Origin: Pseudomonadota bacterium
GTDB taxonomy: Bacteria > Pseudomonadota > Gammaproteobacteria > Xanthomonadales > Xanthomonadaceae
Assembly: GCA_023386795.1 (NCBI GenBank)
Contig: JAEWJB010000158.1
Location: forward strand, 1-64,000
Direction: 5' to 3'
DNA length: 64,000 nucleotides
Within the stretch, counting starts at the first letter, position 1, and the number at the start of each line of letters is the position of its first letter. Below, in pieces: positions 8,834 through 17,056 of the stretch. Under the pieces are notes generated by a model. It was not told where the DNA came from. It did not search any database and was given only the letters and a program-made list of their open reading frames with translations. Both the position numbers and the translations under genes were made by a program.

Positions 8834-9775
8834 TCAGTGCGAGGACACGTAATCCGCGTTGGCCTGCGCGGGTGGCAGCGCGAAGGCGCTACGCATGCGG
8901 CGCACCTCCCCGGTCGGTGCCAGCCCGAAAAGCCGTTTGAATTCGCGGCTGAACTGCGAACTGCTTTCGTAGCCCACCGCATGGCTGGCAGCCGCTGCGG
9001 TCATGCCTTCGCGCACCATCAGCAGCCGCGCCTGGTGCAGGCGGATGGATTTCAGGTACTGCATGGGCGAGGTGCAGGTCACGGCCTTGAAGTGAGCATG
9101 GAACGAAGGCGCGCTCATGCCTGCTTCCCGCGCAAGTTCGGTCACGTCCAGCGGCTGCGCATAGCGGGCGTGAATGCGCTGCAGCGCGCGACCGATGCGG
9201 CCGAAGTGGCCCTGCATCGACAGCGCCGCCCGCAAGGTGTGGCCCTGCGGCCCAGTCAGCACCCGGAAGTAAAGCTCCCGCAACAGATGCGGCCCCAGCA
9301 CCGCAGCCTCCACCGGGCGCGCGAGCGCCTGCAGCAGCCGCTGCACCGACAGCCGCATGTCCGCATCCATCGGGCTGGATACCATGCTGCGCGGCGTGGT
9401 CAGCGACGGCGCGTGCTGCACGCGGTCGATCTCCAGCATCAGTTCCGCCGCCAGCGGGAAATCCAGATGCAGGTACAGCGCCAGCAATGGACGCTGAGGC
9501 GACGCATCGGTCTCCATCGTGAAAGGCACCGGCACCGACACCGCGAGATATTGGTCGGCGTCGTACACATAGGTGTGCTCGCCGAAGTAACCGCGCTTGG
9601 TGCCCTGGACGACGATCACGATCCCGGGATCGTAGAGCACCGGCGTCTGGGCCAGCGGCCGATCCGAACGCAGTAGCCGCACGCCAGGCAAGGCCGTGAG
9701 CGTGTAACCCTCGCCGGGCGCCAGGGCCTGCACCAAGGCAGGCAGGGAAGGGGTGGGCTTCATAGGAATAGGCAT
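8834..9775 (-). CDS. AraC-family regulator (YqhC-like), divergent to SDR gene
   Basis: A 313-residue regulator with the AraC N-terminal domain seen in YqhC/CmrA-type proteins (YDPGIVIVVQGTKRGYFGEHTY) and a C-terminal HTH_18 domain (MSAPSFHAHFKAVTCTSPMQYLK, then GYESSSQFSREFKRLFG). Members of this group often stand next to and activate an aldehyde reductase gene. Here a short-chain dehydrogenase is transcribed divergently from 9854, which fits. Start 9775 is the first ATG; an in-frame ATG four codons later is possible. Confidence 0.87.
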   Translation of the reverse strand: MPIPMKPTPSLPALVQALAPGEGYTLTALPGVRLLRSDRPLAQTPVLYDPGIVIVVQGTKRGYFGEHTYVYDADQYLAVSVPVPFTMETDASPQRPLLALYLHLDFPLAAELMLEIDRVQHAPSLTTPRSMVSSPMDADMRLSVQRLLQALARPVEAAVLGPHLLRELYFRVLTGPQGHTLRAALSMQGHFGRIGRALQRIHARYAQPLDVTELAREAGMSAPSFHAHFKAVTCTSPMQYLKSIRLHQARLLMVREGMTAAAASHAVGYESSSQFSREFKRLFGLAPTGEVRRMRSAFALPPAQANADYVSSH

Positions 9776-9791
9776 GGATGGTGGGCTTATC

Positions 9792-9848
9792 GGCCTGTCT
9801 GACCAGGCCGGCCTTACTTATTGTGCACCCTCTCAGATAAACGGGTGC
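9792..9848. promoter_or_regulatory. two inverted repeats in the AraC/SDR divergent region
   Basis: GGCCTG-6-CAGGCC (9792-9809) and GCACCC-12-GGGTGC (9825-9848) lie between the divergent regulator and dehydrogenase genes. They are candidate operators; no protein can be assigned from sequence alone. Confidence 0.3.
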
Positions 9849-9853
9849 GCGTC

Positions 9854-10687
9854 ATGACCATCTCCAGGTTGTTGCTCATCACCGGCGTCAGCAGCGGCTT
9901 TGGTCGTGCCTTGGCGCGGGCCGCGTTGGCGGACGGGCACCGGGTGGTGGGCACGGTGCGGCGCGCCGAGGCGGCGGTGGCCTTCGAGGCCCTCTCACGC
10001 GGCCGCGCCTTCGCGCGCTTGCTGGATGTCACCGACTTCGAGGCCATCCCCAGGCAGGTGGACGAGATAGAGGCCACCTTGGGCCCCATCGACGTGCTGG
10101 TGAACAACGCCGGCTATGGCCATGAAGGCGTGATGGAGGAATCGCCGCTGGAGGATCTGCGGCGGCAGTTCGACACCAACGTCTTCGGCGCGGTGGCGAT
10201 GATGCGTGCCGTCCTGCCGCACATGCGGGCGCGGCGCAGTGGCCGGATCCTGAACATCACCTCGATGGGCGGCTTCATCACGATGCCGGGCATCGCCTAC
10301 TACTGTGGCAGCAAGTTCGCGCTGGAAGGCATCAGCGAGACGCTGGGAAAGGAGGTGCGCGCGCTGGGCATCCATGTCACCGCGGTGGCGCCGGGCTCAT
10401 TCCGCACCGACTGGGCGGGTCGCTCGATGGTGCGCTCGCCGCGCGCCATCGCCGATTACGACACCTTGTTCGATCCCATCCGCGAGCGCAGGCAGGCGGT
10501 GAGCGGACGTCAGTTGGGCGACCCGGAGAAAGCCGCACGCGCGATGCTGCAGATCATCGAAAGCGACGCGCCGCCCACCCAGCTGCTGCTGGGGAGTGAC
10601 GCATTGACCCTGGTGCGAGACAAGCTGCACGCATTGGAGGAAGAAATGGCGACATGGGAGGCGCTGACGCGTTCGACAGACGGCTAG
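9854..10687 (+). CDS. short-chain dehydrogenase/reductase
   Basis: A 277-residue classical SDR oxidoreductase. It carries the NAD(P)-binding glycine motif TGVSSGFG near the N-terminus, the NNAGYG motif, and the catalytic Ser (NITSMGG) with Tyr-x3-Lys (YYCGSK). The start at 9854 places the Rossmann motif at the usual distance; the frame extends upstream to 9821. A divergent AraC regulator probably controls it. The substrate is unknown; the group contains many broad aldehyde/ketone reductases. Confidence 0.88.
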   Translation: MTISRLLLITGVSSGFGRALARAALADGHRVVGTVRRAEAAVAFEALSRGRAFARLLDVTDFEAIPRQVDEIEATLGPIDVLVNNAGYGHEGVMEESPLEDLRRQFDTNVFGAVAMMRAVLPHMRARRSGRILNITSMGGFITMPGIAYYCGSKFALEGISETLGKEVRALGIHVTAVAPGSFRTDWAGRSMVRSPRAIADYDTLFDPIRERRQAVSGRQLGDPEKAARAMLQIIESDAPPTQLLLGSDALTLVRDKLHALEEEMATWEALTRSTDG

Positions 10688-10780
10688 GCCAGCGGCGAAC
10701 ATGCCGCCGAAGGCATGCAATCACCCTGGGATCACGCGCTCGCGTTCCCGGCTTAACGCCGCAACCCCTACTTTCAAGGG

Positions 10781-11788
10781 ATGCTCGCTCCCGACCACGC
10801 CTCCCACTCCCACAGCCACGCGGAATCGATACCTGGCGCCAGCGCACGCGTGGATGCGCGCGCGGCCGACTGGCTTCAGCGCGTGCCGGCGTTGCCGCTG
10901 CCCGGCAGCGGCCACACCCTCGACCGCTGGCGCGTGCTCGCCACACTCGCAGCGGAAGACGTCTGCCTGGCCAAATGGCTGGAAGCGCATTACGACGCAC
11001 AGGCCATCCTGATGGAACTGGAAGGCGAGGCGCCCGCGCCCGGACAGACCTGGGGTGTATGGGCTGCCGAGCCACCCAGCGACACGCTGGCGATGCATCG
11101 CATTCCGGGCCAGCGCCTGGGTCGTCTGCACGGCATCAAGTCCTGGTGCTCGGCCGCGGCATCGCTGACGCACGCACTGGTCACCGCACGCGAGGGTGAC
11201 ACCCGCGTGTTGGTCGCGGTGGCACTGGATGACACGGTGCACATCGATACAGGCGGTTGGCAGGCCGTAGGCATGCGGCGCATCGAGACCGCCCGGGTCG
11301 ATTTCGACGGTACGACCGCCCGCGTCGTGGGGCGACCCGGCGAGTACACCGCGCGGCCTGGCTTCTGGCATGGCGGGGCGGGCATTGCCGCCTGCTGGTT
11401 CGGCGCGGCGCGCGCCATTGCCGAGCGCCTGCGTGGCGACCGCCGCGTGGCGGGCGATCCGCATGCGGCGGCGCATCTTGGTGCAATCGACTTTCGCCTG
11501 TCTGCATTGGCGGCGTTGCTGCGCGAGACCGCCGCGCGCATCGACGAAGCGCCGGCGCAGCCACACCAGTACGAGGTGATGCGGTTGCGCAGCCTGGCCG
11601 AAGACGTCGCCCGCGAAGTGGTTGACCGCTGTGGCCGCGCGCTGGGCGCCGGCCCCTTGTGCGCCGAAGGCGACCATGCACAGCGCTGTGCCGACCTGCT
11701 GACGTTCATTCGCCAGCATCATGCCGAGCGCGATCTGGAAGGCCTGGGAAAGCTGGCCGCGCAGGCGGAGGATGCATGGGGGCTGTAA
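10781..11788 (+). CDS. acyl-CoA-dehydrogenase-like protein
   Basis: A 335-residue protein with the overall arrangement of acyl-CoA dehydrogenases: a middle beta domain (HGIKSWCSAAASLTHALVTAREG) and a C-terminal helical domain. It is shorter than the usual 380 residues and the catalytic glutamate is not obvious, so dehydrogenase activity is uncertain. It is the first gene of a tightly packed four-gene operon; its 3' end overlaps the deacetylase gene by 13 bases. From general knowledge, this four-gene neighbourhood recurs in other proteobacteria without an assigned pathway. It may oxidise an acyl group carried by the product. Confidence 0.75.
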   Translation: MLAPDHASHSHSHAESIPGASARVDARAADWLQRVPALPLPGSGHTLDRWRVLATLAAEDVCLAKWLEAHYDAQAILMELEGEAPAPGQTWGVWAAEPPSDTLAMHRIPGQRLGRLHGIKSWCSAAASLTHALVTAREGDTRVLVAVALDDTVHIDTGGWQAVGMRRIETARVDFDGTTARVVGRPGEYTARPGFWHGGAGIAACWFGAARAIAERLRGDRRVAGDPHAAAHLGAIDFRLSALAALLRETAARIDEAPAQPHQYEVMRLRSLAEDVAREVVDRCGRALGAGPLCAEGDHAQRCADLLTFIRQHHAERDLEGLGKLAAQAEDAWGL

Positions 11789-12537
11789 ACGGACGCCTGA
11801 TCCAGGGCGCCGGCACGCAGGAAGCCGACTGGCAGGCCGCGCCTTGGCTGGCCGACGCCGACGGCGCGTTGCTGGACGACATGCTGCCGCCCGGTTCGCG
11901 ATTGGTCATCGTGGCCCCGCACCCGGACGACGAAGTGCTGGGCTGCGGGGGGCTGATCCACGACGCCGTTGCCGCCGGCCGCGAAGTCTGCGTGGTGGCG
12001 CTGACGGACGGCGAGCGCGCGTATCCGGAAGAAGCGGCCTGGCCGCCCGCACGACTTGCGCAGGCGCGACGTGCCGAGCTGCGCGACGCCTTGGCTGCCC
12101 TCGGGGCCGGGGACGTCGAGGTCTGGCACCTGGCATTGGGCGACGGCGCATTGGCCGGGCGGCATGCCGACATGGTGCGGGCGCTGGCCGCGAGGTGCAC
12201 GGTGCGCGACGTGTTGTGCGTGACCTGGGCGCGCGATGGCCATCCGGACCACGAAGCCGCTTCGGCTGCGGCACGCGACGTGGCGCGCCAGCGCGGCCTG
12301 CCGCTGTTCGAATATCCGATATGGGGCTGGCACTGGGCCGACGCGGCGCAGTCGCCGTTCGGCGATGGGCTGCTGCGTTACGAACTCGATGCGCGCGCGC
12401 AGGCATGCAAGGCGGCGGCCATGCGCCGCTTCGTTACCCAGACCGGCGAGGTGGCGCCGGCCCCCGCCGCGCCCATCCTCCCGCCGGCGGTGCTGCAGCG
12501 TTTCCAGCGGCCGTTCGAGATCTACCTGCGCACATGA
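11776..12537 (+). CDS. PIG-L family deacetylase
   Basis: A 253-residue zinc-dependent N-deacetylase of the LmbE/PIG-L fold, which typically removes acetyl from N-acetylglucosamine-type substrates. The metal-binding motif PHPDDEVLGCGG lies near residue 40 and the second ligand motif is GHPDHEAAS. The ATG at 11776 has GGAGG just upstream, inside the previous gene. Its stop TGA overlaps the ATG of the following methyltransferase, so the two are probably translationally coupled. Deacetylation followed by methylation and glycosyl transfer suggests a modified amino-sugar product; that is inference. Confidence 0.88.
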   Translation: MGAVNGRLIQGAGTQEADWQAAPWLADADGALLDDMLPPGSRLVIVAPHPDDEVLGCGGLIHDAVAAGREVCVVALTDGERAYPEEAAWPPARLAQARRAELRDALAALGAGDVEVWHLALGDGALAGRHADMVRALAARCTVRDVLCVTWARDGHPDHEAASAAARDVARQRGLPLFEYPIWGWHWADAAQSPFGDGLLRYELDARAQACKAAAMRRFVTQTGEVAPAPAAPILPPAVLQRFQRPFEIYLRT

Positions 12538-13121
12538 ACCTCGACTTCGACCACCTGTACCGCGAGCCCGACCCCTTCGGCTACGCCTCGCGCTGGTACG
12601 AGCAGCGCAAGCGCGACCTGCTGCTGGCCCTGCTTCCCAAGCGGCGCTTCCACCGCGGTTGGGAACTGGGCTGCTCGACCGGCGTGTTGACACGCATGCT
12701 CGCCCAGCGCTGCGAGCTCGTGCTGGGCACCGATGTGTCGCCCCGGGCGATCGCCCAGGCGCAGGCGGCAGGCGCGCCGCCCAACCTCGCGTTCGAATGT
12801 TCGGTGCAGCCGCGCCAGTGGCCGCCGGGCCACTTCGACCTGATCGTGTTCAGTGAGGTGGGCTACTACCTCGATGCCGCCACGCTGTCGACCGTCGCGC
12901 GCCGCCTGGCCGAATCGCGCGATACCGCACGCGAAGGCGGCCTGATTGCCTGCCACTGGCGGCACCCGTTCGAAGGGCGCCTGCATGACGCCGAAACGGT
13001 ACATGCGCGATTGGCAGAAGAGTGGGGCGGCGTGGCAACGCACCGCTATGAGGACGAAGACGTGCTGATGGAAGGCTGGTGGCCGGGCCCCAGCCTGGCA
13101 GCGCGCGAGGGATTGGCGTGA
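12534..13121 (+). CDS. NodS-like SAM-dependent methyltransferase
   Basis: A 195-residue class I methyltransferase. The SAM-binding motif WELGCSTGVLTRMLA and the post-I acidic residue (LVLGTDVS) are clear, and the middle motif FDLIVFSEVGYYL matches the NodS group. In rhizobia NodS N-methylates the sugar amine freed by the deacetylase NodB; here a deacetylase gene immediately precedes, an unusual parallel. The start ATG overlaps the upstream stop (ATGA) and its own stop overlaps the next GTG start (GTGA). The substrate is not known. Confidence 0.85.
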   Translation: MNLDFDHLYREPDPFGYASRWYEQRKRDLLLALLPKRRFHRGWELGCSTGVLTRMLAQRCELVLGTDVSPRAIAQAQAAGAPPNLAFECSVQPRQWPPGHFDLIVFSEVGYYLDAATLSTVARRLAESRDTAREGGLIACHWRHPFEGRLHDAETVHARLAEEWGGVATHRYEDEDVLMEGWWPGPSLAAREGLA

Positions 13122-13804
13122 TCGCCGTCCTGGTGCCGGCGCACAACGAAGCCCGACACATCGGCAGCTGCCTGCGCGCGATTGCCGCGGCCGCCGAGCA
13201 CCCGGCGATGTACGCGGGCGAGGTGGAAGTCTTCGTGGCGTTGGACCGCTGCACGGATGGGACCGCCGCGATCGTGGCGCAGATGGGCGCGCACGCAGTG
13301 GTGCCATCGGTGCCGGGCGTGGGTGCGGCGCGTGCCGCTGCTGCCGAGGCCGCGTTGCGACGCGGCGCCGACTGGCTCGCCTACACCGACGCCGACACCC
13401 GCGTGCCGCGCCATTGGCTGGCCGCTCAACTGGCGTGCGATGCCGAAGTGTTCTGCGGGCCAGTGCGCGTCGGTCGCTGGAGCGGGTACTGCGAGGCCAC
13501 GCGACGCGCTTTCGAACATTGGGAACGCGTGCACGACGGCCACCCCCATGTCCACGGCGCCAACCTGGGCTGCAGCGGTGCGGCCTATCGGGCTGCGGGC
13601 GGGATGCACGCGCAGGTGACCGGAGAAGATGTCGACTTCGTGCGCCGCGCCGAGCGTGCAGGATTGCGCATCGCGCGCCTTGCGGACCCCTGCGTGCGCA
13701 CCAGCGCGCGCCGCGACGCCCGCGCACCGGCAGGATTCAGCCATTTCCTGGCCGCGCTGGAAGCTTCGGTCAGTCCCGCCGGGACGCCGGCGGGACCCGG
13801 CTGA
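13118..13804 (+). CDS. family 2 glycosyltransferase
   Basis: A 228-residue GT-A-fold glycosyltransferase beginning with VLVPAHNEARHIGSCLRAI, with a DxD-type motif in YTDADTRVP. The GTG at 13118 is chosen because it overlaps the previous stop codon; the open frame goes back to 13079. It lacks membrane segments, so it probably works on a cytoplasmic or membrane-surface acceptor. It closes the four-gene cluster and presumably adds a sugar to the product of the deacetylase/methyltransferase pair. It ends just before a convergent alcohol dehydrogenase gene. Confidence 0.85.
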   Translation: MIAVLVPAHNEARHIGSCLRAIAAAAEHPAMYAGEVEVFVALDRCTDGTAAIVAQMGAHAVVPSVPGVGAARAAAAEAALRRGADWLAYTDADTRVPRHWLAAQLACDAEVFCGPVRVGRWSGYCEATRRAFEHWERVHDGHPHVHGANLGCSGAAYRAAGGMHAQVTGEDVDFVRRAERAGLRIARLADPCVRTSARRDARAPAGFSHFLAALEASVSPAGTPAGPG

Positions 13805-13810
13805 CGTCGC

Positions 13811-14974
13811 TCAAGGCGTAAGGATCACCTTGCGGCAGGCCTCCTTGCGTTCGTTGAAGATGTCGTAGGCCTGCGCCGCGTCGGCCAGCTGCATGCGGTG
13901 GGTGATGATCTCTTCCGGCTGCAGGCGACCTTCGCCGATGGCCTCCAGCAGCTCCGGCAGCAGGGCCTGCACGTGAGTCTGGCCCATCTTGAACGTGAGG
14001 CCCTTGTCGAAGGCATCGCCGAACAGGAAGCCATGGATGAAGCCGGCGTACACGCCTGGCACGCTCACGATGCCCCCGCGGCGCGTGGCTGCGATGCACT
14101 GGCGCAGCGATGCGCCGCTGGAGCCTTCCAGTTTCAGCGTAGTGAGCACCGTTTCGGTGGTGCTGCCCTTCGCCTCGAACCCCACTGCGTCGATGGAAGC
14201 GTCCACGCCACGGCCGGCGGTGGCCTCGATGATCTGCGCGGCCGGGTCATCCTGCTCGTCGAAGTTGATCGGGATCACGCCGTATGCGTTCTGGGCGAAT
14301 TCCAGCCGGTAGTCGTGATGGTCGATCATGTAGATCACCGTCGCGCCAAGCATGCGTGCGCAGGCAGCCGCCATGCACCCCACCGGCCCGGCCCCGAAGA
14401 TCGCGACCGTGCTGCCTGGCTTGATGTCGGCGTTGATGACGGCCTGGTAACCAGTCGGCAGGATATCCGACAGGAACAGCACCTGTTCGTCGGCCAGCAC
14501 GTCAGGCACCGCGAACGGCCCCACGTTGGCTTTCGGCACGCGGACCAGCTCGGCCTGTCCACCCGGCACGCCGCCATAGAGATGGCTGTAGCCGAACAAC
14601 GCCGCCGGTGGCTTGAGCTGCTTGCGGTTGAGCGCCGCGCCGTGGCCGACATTGGTGGTTTCGCAGGCGGCAAATTCGTTCAACGCACAGTGGAAGCAGT
14701 GACCGCACGCGATGACGAACGGGATCACCACCCGGTCGCCGGCCCTGACCGCCGTCACTTCCGGGCCGACCTCCTCGACAATGCCCATGAATTCGTGGCC
14801 CAGAATGTCGCCATCGCGCATGTCGGGAATCTTGCCGCGATAGATATGCAGATCCGAGCCGCAGATGGCGGTGGCCGTGACGCGGAGGATGAGGTCATCC
14901 GGCGCCAGCAGCGCCGGGTCGGGAACGGTCTCAACGCGCACGTCGCGCGCGCCCTGGTAGGTGAGAGCCTGCAT
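13811..14974 (-). CDS. zinc-dependent alcohol dehydrogenase, formaldehyde-dehydrogenase-like
   Basis: A 387-residue medium-chain dehydrogenase. It has the catalytic-zinc residues (ICGSDLH and GHEFMG), the four-cysteine structural zinc loop (CGHCFHCALNEFAAC) and the nucleotide-binding motif GAGPVGCMAA. The insertions match the group related to glutathione-independent formaldehyde dehydrogenase, but formaldehyde as substrate is unproven. A YciE-like gene lies upstream on the same strand, separated by a strong hairpin; the two may share a stress-induced transcript. Confidence 0.87.
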   Translation of the reverse strand: MQALTYQGARDVRVETVPDPALLAPDDLILRVTATAICGSDLHIYRGKIPDMRDGDILGHEFMGIVEEVGPEVTAVRAGDRVVIPFVIACGHCFHCALNEFAACETTNVGHGAALNRKQLKPPAALFGYSHLYGGVPGGQAELVRVPKANVGPFAVPDVLADEQVLFLSDILPTGYQAVINADIKPGSTVAIFGAGPVGCMAAACARMLGATVIYMIDHHDYRLEFAQNAYGVIPINFDEQDDPAAQIIEATAGRGVDASIDAVGFEAKGSTTETVLTTLKLEGSSGASLRQCIAATRRGGIVSVPGVYAGFIHGFLFGDAFDKGLTFKMGQTHVQALLPELLEAIGEGRLQPEEIITHRMQLADAAQAYDIFNERKEACRKVILTP

Positions 14975-15008
14975 GAAGGGGTCCTGTGGTGAAAGGCCGT
15001 CGAGCCGT

Positions 15009-15033
15009 GGGGGCGTGCGGAAGGCACGCCCCC
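15009..15033. terminator. ten-base-pair hairpin between yciE-like and ADH genes
   Basis: A perfect ten-base-pair stem (15009-15018 with 15024-15033, five-base loop) lies in the 67-base gap between two minus-strand genes. No T-tract follows on either strand, so it is more likely a partial terminator or transcript-end stabiliser than a full terminator. Confidence 0.45.
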
Positions 15034-15041
15034 GGAAGGGA

Positions 15042-15539
15042 TCAAGCTGCCTTGGCAGCCTTCGCGTTGCCGCCGGCCTTGGCCAGCATCGTCAGTTTTT
15101 CGTCGGTCGCCTTCTCTTCCTGCAGTGTTTCCAGCAGGAGCGGCAGCGCGTCCTTGTAGCCCAACTGTTTCGCCAGGGCGGCCAGCGTCCCGTAGGCGGC
15201 AATCTCGTAGTGCTCCACCTTCTGCGCGCCGCCGATCAACGCGGCGTCGCGCAGCGGACCTTCCTCCACGGAGTCGATGACTTCCTTGCCTTCCTCGACC
15301 AGGCCTTCCATGGCGGCGCACTTGATTCGCTTCAGGCGGATGTCCAGCGCCTCCACCACCTTGTCGATCCGCTCGATCTGGCCCTGCGTTTCCTCCAGAT
15401 GCGCCTCGAAGGCGGCGCTCAGGTCAGGGTTGCTCGCGGCACGCGCCAAGCGGGGAAGGGCGCGCGTAAGCTGCTTCTCCGCACTGTAGATGTCCGACAG
15501 TTCGTGGATGAACAGGTCTTCGATGGTCTTGATCGCCAT
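15042..15539 (-). CDS. YciE/DUF892 ferritin-like protein
   Basis: A 165-residue member of the YciE (DUF892) family, four-helix-bundle proteins of ferritin-like fold induced by general stress in several bacteria. The opening (TIEDLFIHELSDIYSAEKQL) and the helical Glu/His residues (HLEETQGQIERI, KVEHYEIAAYG, LLETLQEEKATDEKL) match the family's di-metal pattern. The C-terminal tail is short and Ala/Lys-rich. The start at 15539 has GGAG six bases upstream; that Shine-Dalgarno sequence lies inside an inverted repeat (15543-15565), so translation may be controlled by RNA structure. Confidence 0.9.
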   Translation of the reverse strand: MAIKTIEDLFIHELSDIYSAEKQLTRALPRLARAASNPDLSAAFEAHLEETQGQIERIDKVVEALDIRLKRIKCAAMEGLVEEGKEVIDSVEEGPLRDAALIGGAQKVEHYEIAAYGTLAALAKQLGYKDALPLLLETLQEEKATDEKLTMLAKAGGNAKAAKAA

Positions 15540-15542
15540 GGT

Positions 15543-15565
15543 GTGCTCCAACTCGGATGGAGCAC
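15543..15565 (-). promoter_or_regulatory. hairpin sequestering the yciE-like ribosome-binding site
   Basis: Arms GTGCTCCA and TGGAGCAC (eight bases, perfect) enclose seven bases. On the mRNA the 3' arm contains the GGAG and ends three bases before the start codon. It could be an RNA switch or thermometer, or alternatively a protein operator. Confidence 0.5.
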
Positions 15566-15676
15566 CGACGTTAGGCGCGACCACGTTAACGTCATTGGCA
15601 CCTCGCGTGACGGTACCGCGAGGGCGCGCTGTTCAGGAGACACGCTGGCTTGCACGATGCCGGGTGGCGTGTGCGG

Positions 15677-16345
15677 CTACTTCGTCTGGTCCTTCGCCCA
15701 TTGCTGCTCGCAAAGGCCCTGCGGGTGCCAGTCGTGGATCAGCGTCGTCGCGGGCTGCGTGGCGTCGTGCAGAATCAGCGCGAAGCCTCGCCGTGGCTGC
15801 GTGCCGATGGCCATCAGCAACATCGGCGGCCCGCCGCAGATGAGGAGCGTGTTGCCCGGCCCGCGGCCGATCTGCATGCCATCGGGAGTTTCAAGGCAGG
15901 TATCGCCTTCCATCGCGTAGAACGCTTCCGGGCCCGAATGGACGTGGAGCGGGGCCTTCGTGCCGGGTGCAAACACCGAACGCAGGTATTCGGCCGTATA
16001 AGCGCCCGCCGGCTGCACGGGCAACGGTCCGACGAGCGCCACCTGCGTGCCGCCCTTTGGCCGCCAGTCCTTGCGCTCGATCGTGAAGCGCCAGATGACG
16101 CCATAGGCGTCGACGACACTGCCGGCCGACGATGACGCGCGTTCCGCGGCTGCGCGCGTGTCGAAGCGGTCGATGTGCCAGAACACGGGGCCGGCAGGCA
16201 AGGCAGGCAGGGGCGTCTGGGAAAGCAGGCATGCCGGGCCGGGCGTCTCTTCGACGCTACAGGGGCGCGCAGTGGCCTGGCACCAGGCCTGGCCAGCAGG
16301 CAGCAGCGATAGCAGCAGCAGGGCTTGCAGGAGGCGCAGGGTCAT
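15677..16345 (-). CDS. secreted cupin-like protein
   Basis: A 222-residue exported protein: a signal peptide (MTLRLLQALLLLSLLPAGQA, then WCQA) precedes a single small barrel domain. The stretch APGTKAPLHVHSGPEAFYAMEGDTCLETPDG has the histidine/glutamate spacing of the first cupin motif, followed by a Gly-rich second part. It would act in the periplasm, with no recognised substrate. The start at 16345 gives the signal peptide directly; the frame extends to 16441 with non-signal-like residues. Confidence 0.7.
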   Translation of the reverse strand: MTLRLLQALLLLSLLPAGQAWCQATARPCSVEETPGPACLLSQTPLPALPAGPVFWHIDRFDTRAAAERASSSAGSVVDAYGVIWRFTIERKDWRPKGGTQVALVGPLPVQPAGAYTAEYLRSVFAPGTKAPLHVHSGPEAFYAMEGDTCLETPDGMQIGRGPGNTLLICGGPPMLLMAIGTQPRRGFALILHDATQPATTLIHDWHPQGLCEQQWAKDQTK

Positions 16346-16528
16346 CAGGTCCTCGATGGCGGCTCGGTGCGTCGAGCGGACTGTATCGCGCGGCCGCCCA
16401 TGACGCCCACTTCCTGCGCAAGCCGCCCACACCGCGCCCATGCTGGACCCGGCTACTAGCCAGGAGCCCGGCGCTCCGAGCCGCCGTTGATTGGCATCAG
16501 CGGCCTGCGGATCTGGAAGGCCCCTCGC

Positions 16529-16831
16529 CTAGCCGGGCAGCTTTGCCGCAAGCACGTCGACTTTCTCGATGGACGGCGGCTCGGCGAACAATTCCCCGGC
16601 CTTCGCAGCCAACGCCGCCGCCACCTTGCCGGACAGATGGGCGTTCCGGCCCGCGTCGTCGGGAAAGGCATCGAAAATCCCGAAGGTGGTTGGACCAAGG
16701 CGAATCCCGAACCAAGCGGTCGTGGCGGGCTCTTCCATGACGAGTGGCAGGCCACTCAAGAGAAAGCTTTCCACCTCGCTCTCTTTTCCGGCTTTCGCTT
16801 CGAGGCGAACGAACAACGCGACCTTGACCAT
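16529..16831 (-). CDS. ABM-domain (YgiN-like) monooxygenase
   Basis: A 100-residue single-domain protein of the antibiotic biosynthesis monooxygenase fold (MVKVALFVRLEAKAGKE at the start, then TTAWFGIRL and TFGIFDAFPDDAGRNAHLSG). Relatives act as quinol monooxygenases or in stress responses as dimeric ferredoxin-like barrels. The ATG at 16831 has GGGAG at a good distance upstream. It is divergent from the uvrA2 gene with a 225-base gap in which I see no clear operator. Confidence 0.82.
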   Translation of the reverse strand: MVKVALFVRLEAKAGKESEVESFLLSGLPLVMEEPATTAWFGIRLGPTTFGIFDAFPDDAGRNAHLSGKVAAALAAKAGELFAEPPSIEKVDVLAAKLPG

Positions 16832-17056
16832 GAGCTGTCTCCCGGTGATGCAACGGAACAAAGACGCCCATCGCTGCCTGAACGCCCAAGGATCAATCGA
16901 GTGGCCCGCCGAGGCCGGCGGCCGCGAACCGCAGACACCATATGCCCGTGGGTCGCGCGGAGTGTTACGGCAGCGAGAAGGTAACGCCGGTGCTTCCATG
17001 CAGCGGAAAACCGCGTTGATGAGATAGTCGATGGCAGGCCGCCGGAAATCGATCCC

